Source: Synergistetes bacterium ADurb.Bin155 (lineage in GTDB: Bacteria > Synergistota > Synergistia > Synergistales > Thermovirgaceae). From it: a DNA stretch of 47,620 nucleotides. The position numbers and the translations under genes are program-made. Below the pieces are notes generated by a model, which was not told the origin of the DNA, did no database searches, and saw only the letters and a list, made by a program, of their open reading frames with translations. The stretch is taken from positions 1 to 47,620 of the forward strand of contig MWDE01000017.1 in assembly GCA_002070395.1 (NCBI GenBank), given 5' to 3'. Below are positions 34,113 through 42,348 of this stretch, piece after piece; positions within the stretch are counted from its first letter, which is position 1, and the number at the start of each line of letters is the position of its first letter.

Positions 34113-35444
34113 ATGGCAAGGAAAGAGCAGCTCTTCATGTGTGGTGAATGCGGCTTTCAAAGCCCCACCTGGTCGGGGAGGTGCCCCTCCTGCGGAGAGT
34201 GGGGCTCTCTGGTGGAGGTGACCCTGTCCGCTGCGCCGGCGAGGCGGGACAAAAAGGTGGAGCCTTTGCTCATCTCGGAGGTAGCCCTGCCGGAAAGGCG
34301 CCCGAGCGGCATCGCTGAGTTCGACAGGGTGCTGGGGGGCGGATTCGTCCCGGGGACAGTGACCCTTCTCGGCGGCGAACCGGGCGTGGGAAAGTCGACA
34401 CTGCTGCTCCAGGCCTGCGCCGAAATGGCCGCCGCGGGGCGAAAGGTCCTCTACGTCTCGGGGGAGGAGTCCCTCTCACAGGTGGCCATCAGGGCCAAGA
34501 GGATCGGCCGAGGCGGGGGCGGTGACTTGGGGATGATAAGCTCCACGGCCATCGAGGACTCCCTCGGCCCCGTGGAGGGGTGTTCCGTCGCCGTTTTCGA
34601 CAGCGTCCAGTCCTTCACCGCCGAGGACGGGGGAGGTTTCCCCGGGACCCCCTCCCAGGTCAGGGCCGTCGCCCAGAAGATCATCGAGAGGTCTAAGGCC
34701 TCGGCGGTGCCGTCGGTCATCATTGGCCACATCACGAAACAGGGCTCCATCGCCGGGCCTAAACTGCTGGAGCACATGGTGGACGTGGTCCTCATGTTCA
34801 CCGGCGACAGGTCGTCGCCCTACAGGCTCTTGAGGTCCTACAAGAACCGCTTCGGGAGCACCGATGAACTGGGCGTCTTCGAGATGAAGGACCGGGGCTT
34901 GGTCCCCGTCCAGGACCCAAGCCGCCTCTTCTGGAGTTCCGCCGGCGATCCCGTCTCCGGCGTCGCCATGGGGGTGATCATGGAGGGTTCGAGGCCCTTT
35001 GTCGCCGAGGTCCAGGCCCTGGTGGCCCCCACGCCCTTCCCGTACCCCAAGAGGACGGCCAGGGGCATCGGCGCCGGGAGGCTTCAACTCATGCTGGCCG
35101 TCTTGGACAGGAGGTGCGGCATATCCACCGGCTCCCTCGACGTCTTCGTTAACGTTGCCGGGGGCCTCTCGGTGAAGGACCCCCACGCCGACCTGGCCCT
35201 CTGCCTCGCCGTCGCGTCGGCGGCGCTGGACCTGCCCCTCCCTTCCGATTGCTGCTTCGTCGGCGAGGTGGGGCTGGCCGGCGAGGTCAGGCCCGCCGTC
35301 AGGACCCCCCTGAGGGTCAGGGAGGCGGCGAGGCTGGGCTTCGAAAAGGTGATGATCAGCGCCTTTGAGAGCGACGAGATGCCGCCGGGCGTGGCCCTCC
35401 TCAGGGTGCGGAACCTCAAGGAGGCCTTGAAGGTGATGAGATGA
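34113..35444 (+). CDS. radA: DNA repair protein RadA (Sms), RecA-like branch-migration helicase
   Basis: RadA speeds branch migration during homologous recombination. The 443-aa product has an N-terminal zinc finger C10-x2-C13...C24-x2-C27, Walker A GEPGVGKST (88-96), the RadA-specific KNRFG motif (244-248) and a C-terminal Lon-like domain. ATG 34113 has only a GGGGTG Shine-Dalgarno-like sequence; the frame is open upstream but lacks family similarity. A possible -10 TATGAT lies at 34059-34064 without a good -35. It overlaps the next gene by 4 bp (ATGA). Confidence 0.96.
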   Translation: MARKEQLFMCGECGFQSPTWSGRCPSCGEWGSLVEVTLSAAPARRDKKVEPLLISEVALPERRPSGIAEFDRVLGGGFVPGTVTLLGGEPGVGKSTLLLQACAEMAAAGRKVLYVSGEESLSQVAIRAKRIGRGGGGDLGMISSTAIEDSLGPVEGCSVAVFDSVQSFTAEDGGGFPGTPSQVRAVAQKIIERSKASAVPSVIIGHITKQGSIAGPKLLEHMVDVVLMFTGDRSSPYRLLRSYKNRFGSTDELGVFEMKDRGLVPVQDPSRLFWSSAGDPVSGVAMGVIMEGSRPFVAEVQALVAPTPFPYPKRTARGIGAGRLQLMLAVLDRRCGISTGSLDVFVNVAGGLSVKDPHADLALCLAVASAALDLPLPSDCCFVGEVGLAGEVRPAVRTPLRVREAARLGFEKVMISAFESDEMPPGVALLRVRNLKEALKVMR

Positions 35445-36802
35445 AGAGAAAAACCTTGACGGTGCTGTCCGTCGCCGCCGCGGCCCTTTTCCTCTTGTCG
35501 GCGGCGGGCCCGGCCCCCTGCGACGAGGCCGGGCAGCCACGGGCGGCCGGGACGTCCATCGTCGCCGTGGTGCCCGTCGAGGGCGTTATAGGGATCGCCC
35601 TCGAGGAACACCTCCGGGAGTCCGTGGCCAGGGCCGGTGAGGAGGGGGCGGCCCTCATGATCCTCGTGATGGACACCCCCGGCGGCCTTTCATCCTCCAT
35701 GAGGGAGATCATCCAGCTCATCCAGGGGGCCCCCTTCCCCGTGGCGGCCTGGGTATCGCCCCAGGGGGCCAGGGCCGCTTCGGCCGGGGCCTTCCTCGTC
35801 GAGGCTTCGCACATAGCCGTCATGGCCCCCGGGACGAACATGGGTGCGGCCCACCCCGTGGTGGCCCTTGGGGGCGACATACCCGACGCGGACATGAAGA
35901 AAAAGGTCGTCAGCGACTTCGCCGCCCAGATGAGGGCCCTGGCAGGGCTGCGGGGCCGCGATGCGGCGGCGGCGGAAAAGATGGTGACCGAGAGCGTCTC
36001 CTACACCGCCGGCGAAGCGATGGAGGCGAAGGTCATCGACCTTGTCGCCGGCGACCTCGACGACATCCTCGCCTGGGCGCAGGGGAGGACCTTCCTGGTG
36101 GGTGACCGGGCGCTGCAATTCTCCCTAAAGGGGTACCGGGTCGTCGAACTGGGGATGGACTCGAGGCTCAGGGCCCTCCAGGTGATATCGAGGCCCGACA
36201 TGGCCTACCTCCTGCTCGTGGCCGGCGTCTTCGCCATCATCCTGGAAGTGCTGTCGCCGGGCGGGTTCGTCCTGGGTGTTACCGGGGGTATACTGGTGCT
36301 GTTCGGGGCCTACGGCCTGAGGATGATCCCCTTCAACTGGGCGGGGATAGTGTTCCTTCTGGCGGGGGTAGCCGTCATGGTGCTGGACCTCCTCGTGGGC
36401 GGCATCGGCATCCTCAGCGTGCCCGGCGCCGGGGCGATCATCGTGGGGGGCCTCATCCTCTTCAGGGCCCCGGGAGGTGAACTGCTGAACATGTCGTACA
36501 ACTTCATGATAGGCGCCGTGGCGGTCCTCGCCGCGTTCTTCCTTTTCGCCGCCTGGGCCGTCTGGAGGTCCATCAGGAGCCGGCCCGTCTCCGGCAGGGA
36601 CGCCCTCGTGGGGAGCAGGGTCCTCGCCGTTTCCGACCTCTCGCCCCAGGGTAGCGTGATATGCCACGGGGAAATCTGGTGGGCCAAGGTCTCCGGCGAC
36701 GGCCGCCTGGCTTCGGGGGAGACAGGCGTCGTCGAGAGCGTCGAGGGGCTCACCCTCGTCGTAAGGCCCCTGGCCGAGGGCGAGGAGGCCCCGTCGAGGT
36801 AA
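35441..36802 (+). CDS. Long-form NfeD membrane serine protease (ClpP-class)
   Basis: The 453-aa protein has a signal peptide, a ClpP/SppA-type protease domain with ILVMDTPGG (oxyanion region) and the likely nucleophile Ser in ARAASAGAFL, then about four membrane helices (residues 250-390) and a C-terminal OB-like NfeD domain. It is the 1510-N type partner of slipins. It overlaps radA by 4 bp and is followed 36 bp later by a slipin gene, the standard pairing. Confidence 0.92.
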   Translation: MKRKTLTVLSVAAAALFLLSAAGPAPCDEAGQPRAAGTSIVAVVPVEGVIGIALEEHLRESVARAGEEGAALMILVMDTPGGLSSSMREIIQLIQGAPFPVAAWVSPQGARAASAGAFLVEASHIAVMAPGTNMGAAHPVVALGGDIPDADMKKKVVSDFAAQMRALAGLRGRDAAAAEKMVTESVSYTAGEAMEAKVIDLVAGDLDDILAWAQGRTFLVGDRALQFSLKGYRVVELGMDSRLRALQVISRPDMAYLLLVAGVFAIILEVLSPGGFVLGVTGGILVLFGAYGLRMIPFNWAGIVFLLAGVAVMVLDLLVGGIGILSVPGAGAIIVGGLILFRAPGGELLNMSYNFMIGAVAVLAAFFLFAAWAVWRSIRSRPVSGRDALVGSRVLAVSDLSPQGSVICHGEIWWAKVSGDGRLASGETGVVESVEGLTLVVRPLAEGEEAPSR

Positions 36803-36838
36803 GCGACGAAACAGGCAAGAAGGGGAGGTTGATAATAG

Positions 36839-37630
36839 ATGGTTGGAAGCTTGCTCGACCTGATCATGAGCATGGGCAGCTACGTGGGGGCGCTGATCAT
36901 AATCCTGGTCCTGCTACCCTCGGCGCTGAGGATCGTCCCCGAGTACCAGCGGGCGGTGGTCTTTCGCCTCGGACGCTACGTGGGCACCAAGGGGCCGGGC
37001 CTCGTGATAGTCATACCGGTGATCGACCGCATCTACAAGGTGGACCTCAGGGTGGTCACCCTCGATGTGCCCTACCAGGAGGTCATAACCAGGGACAACG
37101 TGCCCGTGAAGGTGAACGCCGTGGTCTACTTCCGGGTCATTGACCCCTCCAGGTCGGTCATCGAGGTGGAGAACTACATCATGGCCACGAGCCAGCTCTC
37201 CCAGACGACCCTTCGGTCCGTCGTGGGCAGGGCGGAGCTCGACGAGGTGCTCTCCGCCAGGGACAAGATAAACATCGAACTGCAGCATATCATCGACGAG
37301 AGGACCGACCCCTGGGGCATCAAGGTCAGCGCCGTCGAAGTCAAGGAGCTGGAACTGCCCGAGGGGATGAAGAGGGCCATGGCCCGTCAGGCCGAAGCCG
37401 AGAGGGAGCGCCGGGCGAAGGTAATAGCGGCGGAGGGCGAACTCCAGGCCGCCGAGAAACTGACCCAGGCGGCCCTGAAGATGGAGGATTCCCCCGTGAC
37501 CATTCAGCTCAGGTACCTCCAGACCCTCAGGGAGGTCGCGGCGGAGAACAACTCCACCACGCTCTTTCCGATCCCCATCGACATGATGAGGGCCTTCATG
37601 GAGGCGAAGAAGGGCGGCCGGGGCGAGTAA
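36839..37630 (+). CDS. Slipin (stomatin-like SPFH-domain membrane protein)
   Basis: The 263-aa protein has one N-terminal membrane segment (about residues 15-33), then an SPFH/Band 7 domain: [54 protein letters not shown]. An Ala/Glu-rich coiled-coil follows. Slipins form membrane scaffolds and are substrates of the NfeD protease encoded next to it. GGGGAGG precedes ATG 36839. A terminator follows. Confidence 0.94.
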   Translation: MVGSLLDLIMSMGSYVGALIIILVLLPSALRIVPEYQRAVVFRLGRYVGTKGPGLVIVIPVIDRIYKVDLRVVTLDVPYQEVITRDNVPVKVNAVVYFRVIDPSRSVIEVENYIMATSQLSQTTLRSVVGRAELDEVLSARDKINIELQHIIDERTDPWGIKVSAVEVKELELPEGMKRAMARQAEAERERRAKVIAAEGELQAAEKLTQAALKMEDSPVTIQLRYLQTLREVAAENNSTTLFPIPIDMMRAFMEAKKGGRGE

Positions 37631-37656
37631 AGCCCCTTACCGCCGAATCATGGGGA

Positions 37657-37686
37657 GGCGCGGAGGGGAAACCCCCCGCGCCTTTT
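37657..37686 (+). terminator. Intrinsic terminator after the slipin gene
   Basis: A GC-rich stem GGCGCGG-A-GGGG paired with CCCCCCGCGCC (37657-37668 with 37672-37682, one bulged A, AAA loop) is followed by TTTT (37683-37686). The last two T bases also begin the leuS -35 box. Confidence 0.85.
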
Positions 37687-37713
37687 GCGACATCGGGCCG
37701 AGACGGATATAAT
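37685..37713 (+). promoter_or_regulatory. Promoter of leuS
   Basis: TTGCGA (37685-37690), a 17-bp spacer and a perfect TATAAT (37708-37713) lie about 65 bp before the leuS start. The leader is too short for a T-box and shows none. Confidence 0.75.
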
Positions 37714-37777
37714 AGGGCCTATCGCGAAAATCGCAGCACTCGAGCACGAAGGAGCGTCGCTGCAAGGGGGACGGAAC

Positions 37778-40267
37778 ATGGGTTACGACTTTCTACCGAT
37801 CGAGAAGAAGTGGCAGGAACGATGGGCCAGGGAAGGCATCTTCAACGTTGAGAAGGACCCGGGCAAGGAGAAGTTCTACTGCCTGGAGATGTTCCCCTAT
37901 CCCAGCGGCGCCCTCCACATGGGGCACCTGAGGAACTATTCCATAGGGGACATGCTGGCCAGGTTCCTCATGATGAGGGGCCTGAAGGTCCTTCACCCTA
38001 TGGGGTACGACGCCTTCGGCCTTCCCGCCGAGAACGCCGCCATAAAGTACGGCATCCACCCCAACAAGTGGACCTGGGACAACATCGAGCACATGACGGA
38101 GCAGCTGAAGAGGATGGGGTGCAGTTACGACTGGCGGAGAAGGGTCGAGACCTGCAACCCCGATTATTACCGGTGGACCCAGTGGCTCTTCCTCCAGTTT
38201 CACCACAAGGGTTTGGCCAGCAGGAAGAAGGCCCCCGTCAACTGGTGCGAAAGCTGCGGGACCGTCCTTGCCAACGAGCAGGTTATCAACGACGGCCGCT
38301 GCTGGCGTTGTGCCACGCCGGTGGTGAAAAAGAACCTTGAGCAATGGTTCCTCCACATCACCGACTACGCCCAGGAACTCCTGGACTCCCTCGACGACCT
38401 CCCCGGTTGGCCCGAGAAGGTCAAGATCATGCAGCGCAACTGGATTGGCCGCTCCGAGGGCGTCAGGCTTAGCTTCGCCCTTTACGGGACGGATATCCGC
38501 ATCGAGACCTTCACCACCCGGATCGACACCATCTTCGGCGTCACCTTCCTCGCTCTTTCTCCGGAACACCCCATCGTGGAATACATCGCCGAAAGGTCAC
38601 CCGCCAGGGCGGAAATAGAGAGCTTCGTCGCATCCTGCATGGCCCAGACGGCGCGGGAACAGGCTGCGGCGGGGGCCGAGAAGGAGGGCATCGACACGGG
38701 CCTCCTGGCGGTGAACCCCGTGAACGGCCAGAGGGTCCCCATCTGGATAGCCAACTACGTCCTCATGGAGTACGGCACCGGTGCGATCATGGGCGTCCCC
38801 GCCCACGACCAAAGGGACTTCGACTTCGCCAGGAAGTACTCCATCGACGTCATCCCGGTGATAAATCCGCCCGGGGAGGCCCCCCTGGACGGCGCTACCA
38901 TGACGGAAGCCTTCGACGGCGACGGCATCCAGTGCAACTCCGGGATCTTCGACGGGATGCCCTCGTCGGAGGCGCTCCCGGCGATGAAGGATTGGTTCGT
39001 CTCCCACGGGTGGGGGGAGAAGGAGGTAAACTTCCGCATCAGGGACTGGCTGATATCGAGGCAGCGCTACTGGGGTGCGCCCATCCCCATCATTTACTGC
39101 GACCGCTGCGGCGCCGTGCCGGTCCCCGAGAGCGACCTCCCGGTGGAACTGCCGCTGGACATCGAGATGAAGCCGGGGTCCAACCCCCTCGAGTACGCCC
39201 TGGAGTGGAAGAACACGCGCTGCCCCGTCTGTGGCGGCCCGGGCGTAAGGGAGACGGACACCATGGACACCTTCATCTGCTCCTCCTGGTACTTCCTGAG
39301 GTTCGCCTCGCCCTGGACTGACAAGGGGCCCTTCGAAAAGGCCGACACCGATTACTGGATGGCCGTCGATCAGTACATCGGCGGCATAGAGCACGCCTGC
39401 CTCCACCTGATCTACGCACGGTTCTTCACTAAGTTTCTGGCCGACCTCGGCCTCCTCGAGGTCAGGGAGCCCTTCACGAACCTGCTGACCCAGGGCATGG
39501 TCATAAAGGACGGGGCCAAGATGTCCAAATCCAGGGGCAACGTGGTGGACCCCGACGAGATCATCACCCGGTGGGGGGCCGACACGGCGCGCCTCTTCAT
39601 CCTCTTCGCCTCCCCCCCCGACAAGGACCTGGACTGGTCCGACCAGGGGGTCGAGGGGGCCCATCGCTTCCTCCAGAGGGTCTACAGGCTCGTCGAGAGC
39701 CACCTCGACGGACTCCGGGAGGCTTCCGCGGAGAAGCTCCCCATGGAACACCTCAGGGAGAAAAAGGACAGGGACCTCAAAAGGAGGATCCACTACACCA
39801 TAGACCGCGTGACCAGGGATATCGAAGAGGAGAAGCAGTTCAACACGGCCGTGGCCCGGCTCATGGAGCTGTCCAACGACCTGGGCTCCTACTCGCCCTC
39901 CTCGGAGGGGGAGTGGCGCCTCTTCAGAGAGGGCGTGGAAGTCCTGCTGACGCTGCTCACCCCCATCGCCCCCCACATCTGCGAGGAACTGTGGGAAATG
40001 ACGGGCAACGAGGGCTTCGTATCGGAACGGCCTTGGCCCTCCCTGGACGAGTCTGCCCTGGCGCCCGACCGGGTCACCGTGGTGTTCCAGGTAAACGGCA
40101 AGGTGAGGGAGCAGGTGGAGCTCCCGGCCGGCATGACCCTCGATGAGATGCAGCAGGCCGTCCTGGAAGCCGACGCCGTCAAAAGGCGCCTGGCCGACAA
40201 GGAGATCGTCCGTGTCATCGCCGTGCCGGACAAACTGGTCAACGTGGTGGTGAAGGGGCAGGCGTGA
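37778..40267 (+). CDS. leuS: Leucyl-tRNA synthetase
   Basis: Class I synthetase that charges tRNA-Leu. The 829-aa product has the HIGH-type motif in YPSGALHMGH (HMGH at 47-50), a zinc ribbon CESCGTVLANEQV...CWRC, the CP1 editing domain with TTRIDTIFG and GTGAIMGVPAHDQRD (about 332-346), and KMSKS at 581-585. The anticodon-binding and C-terminal domains (VFQVNGKVREQVELPAG) are complete. ATG 37778 has GGGGG upstream; the frame continues upstream only into the leader. It overlaps holA by 4 bp (GTGA). Confidence 0.98.
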   Translation: MGYDFLPIEKKWQERWAREGIFNVEKDPGKEKFYCLEMFPYPSGALHMGHLRNYSIGDMLARFLMMRGLKVLHPMGYDAFGLPAENAAIKYGIHPNKWTWDNIEHMTEQLKRMGCSYDWRRRVETCNPDYYRWTQWLFLQFHHKGLASRKKAPVNWCESCGTVLANEQVINDGRCWRCATPVVKKNLEQWFLHITDYAQELLDSLDDLPGWPEKVKIMQRNWIGRSEGVRLSFALYGTDIRIETFTTRIDTIFGVTFLALSPEHPIVEYIAERSPARAEIESFVASCMAQTAREQAAAGAEKEGIDTGLLAVNPVNGQRVPIWIANYVLMEYGTGAIMGVPAHDQRDFDFARKYSIDVIPVINPPGEAPLDGATMTEAFDGDGIQCNSGIFDGMPSSEALPAMKDWFVSHGWGEKEVNFRIRDWLISRQRYWGAPIPIIYCDRCGAVPVPESDLPVELPLDIEMKPGSNPLEYALEWKNTRCPVCGGPGVRETDTMDTFICSSWYFLRFASPWTDKGPFEKADTDYWMAVDQYIGGIEHACLHLIYARFFTKFLADLGLLEVREPFTNLLTQGMVIKDGAKMSKSRGNVVDPDEIITRWGADTARLFILFASPPDKDLDWSDQGVEGAHRFLQRVYRLVESHLDGLREASAEKLPMEHLREKKDRDLKRRIHYTIDRVTRDIEEEKQFNTAVARLMELSNDLGSYSPSSEGEWRLFREGVEVLLTLLTPIAPHICEELWEMTGNEGFVSERPWPSLDESALAPDRVTVVFQVNGKVREQVELPAGMTLDEMQQAVLEADAVKRRLADKEIVRVIAVPDKLVNVVVKGQA

Positions 40268-41196
40268 CACACTTCATCGCTGTCACCGGATCGGGGCCGT
40301 CCCAGAGGGACCTCCTGGCGGAGTGCAAGGGTGAACTGGCCGAGAAGGGCTACGAGACCTTCGAACGCTTCACCGGCGAGGAGTGGCAGGACCTGTTCGG
40401 GGCGCTCAGCACGGGGGGACTCTTCGAGGAAAAGCGCGCCGTCGTGGTGGAAGAGGCCGAACTCCTGGGGCCCTTCCCCGAGGGCTCCTTCGAAGACCTC
40501 TTCCGGTCCGGTCCCGCCACGGTCTGCCTGCTGGTCTTCGAGAAGGACCTCCCCGCGGGGCTCAGCTCGCTCTCCAAGGACCTCCTGACTGTGCGAAAGC
40601 CGGCCAGGGTCCCCTTCTGGCCGAAGGAGCGGGTGTCCTGGCTCGAGAGGGAGGCGAAAAAGCGGGGGGTCGCGATCTCCCGGGAGGCCGCCCAGCTGCT
40701 CATCGAGTGGACCGAGGACGGGGTGGAGCTCCTCTCGGAACTGGAAAAACTGGCCGTCGCCTCCGGCGGCGGGACCATCGGGGCCGAACTGGTGGGCGAC
40801 CTCGTTGTGGACGAAGGGGGGCGGCAGATGCTCTCCCTGCTGGACGGCCTCTGCCAGGGAGACGTCCCCACCGTGATCGGTGCCCTCGCCTTCCTCCGAA
40901 AGAGGGAGGAGCCCCTGAAGATGATCAGCGCCCTCCACAAAAGGATGCGCCTGGCCCTTTACCTCTCCGGCGCGACCCCCGAGCACGCCCGTAGGGTCGA
41001 GTCGGCGCTGGAGGCGACGCCCTTCCAGGTGAGGCAGACCACGAAGGCGGCGTCCCTCTTCCCCAGGAAGGCGCTACGGGACTTCGTCGTGGCCATGGCT
41101 GTCCAGAGCGCCTCCGCCAAGAGCGGGGTGGGGCGCGGATGGGACGGCATAGAGCTGGAGGTCTTCAGGCTGCTCTCGGCCCTACCGGGGAAATGA
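40264..41196 (+). CDS. holA: DNA polymerase III subunit delta
   Basis: The delta subunit opens the sliding clamp in the clamp-loader complex. The 310-aa protein has the family's divergent AAA+-like layout: N-terminal domain with FERFTGEEWQDL and STGGLFEEKRAVVVEEAELL, a lid, and a helical collar domain with EPLKMISALHKRMRLAL. The GTG start overlaps the leuS stop. Its stop codon touches the rpsT terminator, and rpsT lies on the other strand just downstream, a common neighbourhood for holA. Confidence 0.92.
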   Translation: MTHFIAVTGSGPSQRDLLAECKGELAEKGYETFERFTGEEWQDLFGALSTGGLFEEKRAVVVEEAELLGPFPEGSFEDLFRSGPATVCLLVFEKDLPAGLSSLSKDLLTVRKPARVPFWPKERVSWLEREAKKRGVAISREAAQLLIEWTEDGVELLSELEKLAVASGGGTIGAELVGDLVVDEGGRQMLSLLDGLCQGDVPTVIGALAFLRKREEPLKMISALHKRMRLALYLSGATPEHARRVESALEATPFQVRQTTKAASLFPRKALRDFVVAMAVQSASAKSGVGRGWDGIELEVFRLLSALPGK

Positions 41197-41228
41197 AAAA
41201 AGGCCGCGGGAAGGATGCTCCCGTGGCC
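41196..41228 (-). terminator. Terminator for rpsT (minus strand)
   Basis: On the minus strand GGCCACGGGA/TCCCGCGGCC (41228-41219 with 41211-41202, one G-T pair, 7-nt loop) is followed by TTTTTT (41201-41196). The T-run starts within the holA stop codon. Confidence 0.88.
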
Positions 41229-41272
41229 GGAAGGGCTTTTAAAGGGGGAATGCGAAAAACCGGAGAAGGACC

Positions 41273-41545
41273 CTAGGCCTGCTCCTGGATTTTGCGGATG
41301 GCCTTGGTGAGCCTTGACTTCTTCCGGGCGGCCATGTTCCGGTGGATGACGCCCTTGACCACAGCCTTGTCAAGGGCCGACTGGGCGTCGTCGAACCTCT
41401 TCAGGGCGAGTTCGGGGTCGTTGCTGTTTATCGCCTCCAGGACCTTCTTGGCGCTGGTCTTGCACCGGGTGGTCCAGTAGCGGTTGTAGATCCTGTTCTT
41501 CTCCGATGTCCGCACTCTCTTGCGGGCGGATCTCGTGTTAGCCAT
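41273..41545 (-). CDS. rpsT: 30S ribosomal protein S20
   Basis: S20 is a three-helix-bundle protein binding the 5' and 3' minor domains of 16S rRNA. The 90-aa product begins MANTRSARKRVRTSEKN and contains VIHRNMAARKKSRLTKAI. Two ATGs occur in tandem (41548 and 41545); the GGGGGTGA Shine-Dalgarno sequence is better spaced for the second, which also matches the family. It has its own promoter and terminator, as S20 usually does. Confidence 0.95.
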   Translation of the reverse strand: MANTRSARKRVRTSEKNRIYNRYWTTRCKTSAKKVLEAINSNDPELALKRFDDAQSALDKAVVKGVIHRNMAARKKSRLTKAIRKIQEQA

Positions 41546-41572
41546 CATTTCACCCCCTTTACAGCAGGCCGT

Positions 41573-41602
41573 ATTTTACCATGGCTGTTGCCTTATCCGC
41601 AA
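41573..41602 (-). promoter_or_regulatory. Promoter of rpsT (minus strand)
   Basis: On the minus strand TTGCGG (41602-41597), an 18-bp spacer and TAAAAT (41578-41573) lie about 28 bp before the rpsT start. Confidence 0.55.
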
Positions 41603-41613
41603 CTAGCGTGGAA

Positions 41614-41619
41614 TATAAT
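41614..41619 (+). promoter_or_regulatory. -10 box for the PrsW-helicase operon
   Basis: A perfect TATAAT stands 30 bp before ATG 41649. No good -35 box is seen at 16-18 bp. It faces away from the rpsT promoter in the same 100-bp gap. Confidence 0.45.
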
Positions 41620-41648
41620 GACCGTGGGCCGAACCAGGACATTCTATC

Positions 41649-42332
41649 ATGAAACGGCCGCGAGGGGAGGGAACGGGCTTGGAGATAGGGAAGGGACTCG
41701 TGGCGGCCGTCGCCGTGGCGCCGGGCCTCGCACTCCTGTGGTGGTTCTACAACAAGGACTACCTCGAACCGGAACCGCTCTCCCTGGTCTTCTCCGCCTT
41801 TTTCAGGGGGATGCTCTTCGTTTTCCCCGCCGGCCTCGTGGAGAAGGTCATCAGCGGCCCCCTTTCCTTCTCGCCGCTGGTGACGTCCTTCTTCGGCGTA
41901 GCCCTCATCGAGGAGGGCTGTAAGTGGCTGGCGCTCAAGAGGTACATCCTGTCGAGCGAATGCGACGAGTGCTACGACGGCATCGTCTACGGGACAAGCG
42001 TGGCCCTGGGGTTCGCCACCATGGAGAACCTCTTCTACGTGGTGGGCTCCATCAACCCCTGGGCCGTGGCCGGGTGGAGGGCCCTCGTCTCGGTGCCCCT
42101 TCACGCCCTCTGCGGACTCGCCATGGGCTACGAGGCGGCCCGCCAGAAGATGACCGCCGGGCCCCCCTTCGCCCTCGCGAAGATACTCACCATCCCCGTC
42201 ATCGCCCACGGGGCGTTCAACTACCTGCTGCTGACGAACACCCTCGGCGGGTTCATGGCGGCCACCTGGATCGTAGCGGCCATGTGGATCGGCGGCTTCA
42301 GGATGATCCACCGGTCCCGCACCTGCTCGTGA
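41649..42332 (+). CDS. prsW: PrsW-type intramembrane metalloprotease
   Basis: PrsW-family proteins cleave membrane anti-sigma factors. This 227-aa protein has about seven membrane helices and the family active-site motifs: EEGCK (in ALIEEGCKWLAL), FATMENLFY and an H in a late helix (IPVIAHGAFNYLL). Two starts are possible: ATG 41649, or TTG 41679, which has a better AGGGGAGGG Shine-Dalgarno sequence 7 nt upstream. No anti-sigma or sigma gene lies nearby, so the target is unknown. The helicase gene starts 16 bp after it. Confidence 0.85.
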   Translation: MKRPRGEGTGLEIGKGLVAAVAVAPGLALLWWFYNKDYLEPEPLSLVFSAFFRGMLFVFPAGLVEKVISGPLSFSPLVTSFFGVALIEEGCKWLALKRYILSSECDECYDGIVYGTSVALGFATMENLFYVVGSINPWAVAGWRALVSVPLHALCGLAMGYEAARQKMTAGPPFALAKILTIPVIAHGAFNYLLLTNTLGGFMAATWIVAAMWIGGFRMIHRSRTCS

Positions 42333-42348
42333 CGGAGGAGCCACGCCC

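Noticed and set aside
37714..37777. T-box leader upstream of leuS
   Set aside because: The promoter-to-start distance is about 65 nt; no T-box sequence, specifier loop or antiterminator is present.
38597..40270. A 557-codon open frame on the minus strand opposite leuS
   Set aside because: It is an antisense shadow of leuS, whose motifs (HMGH, KMSKS, editing domain) are complete on the plus strand.
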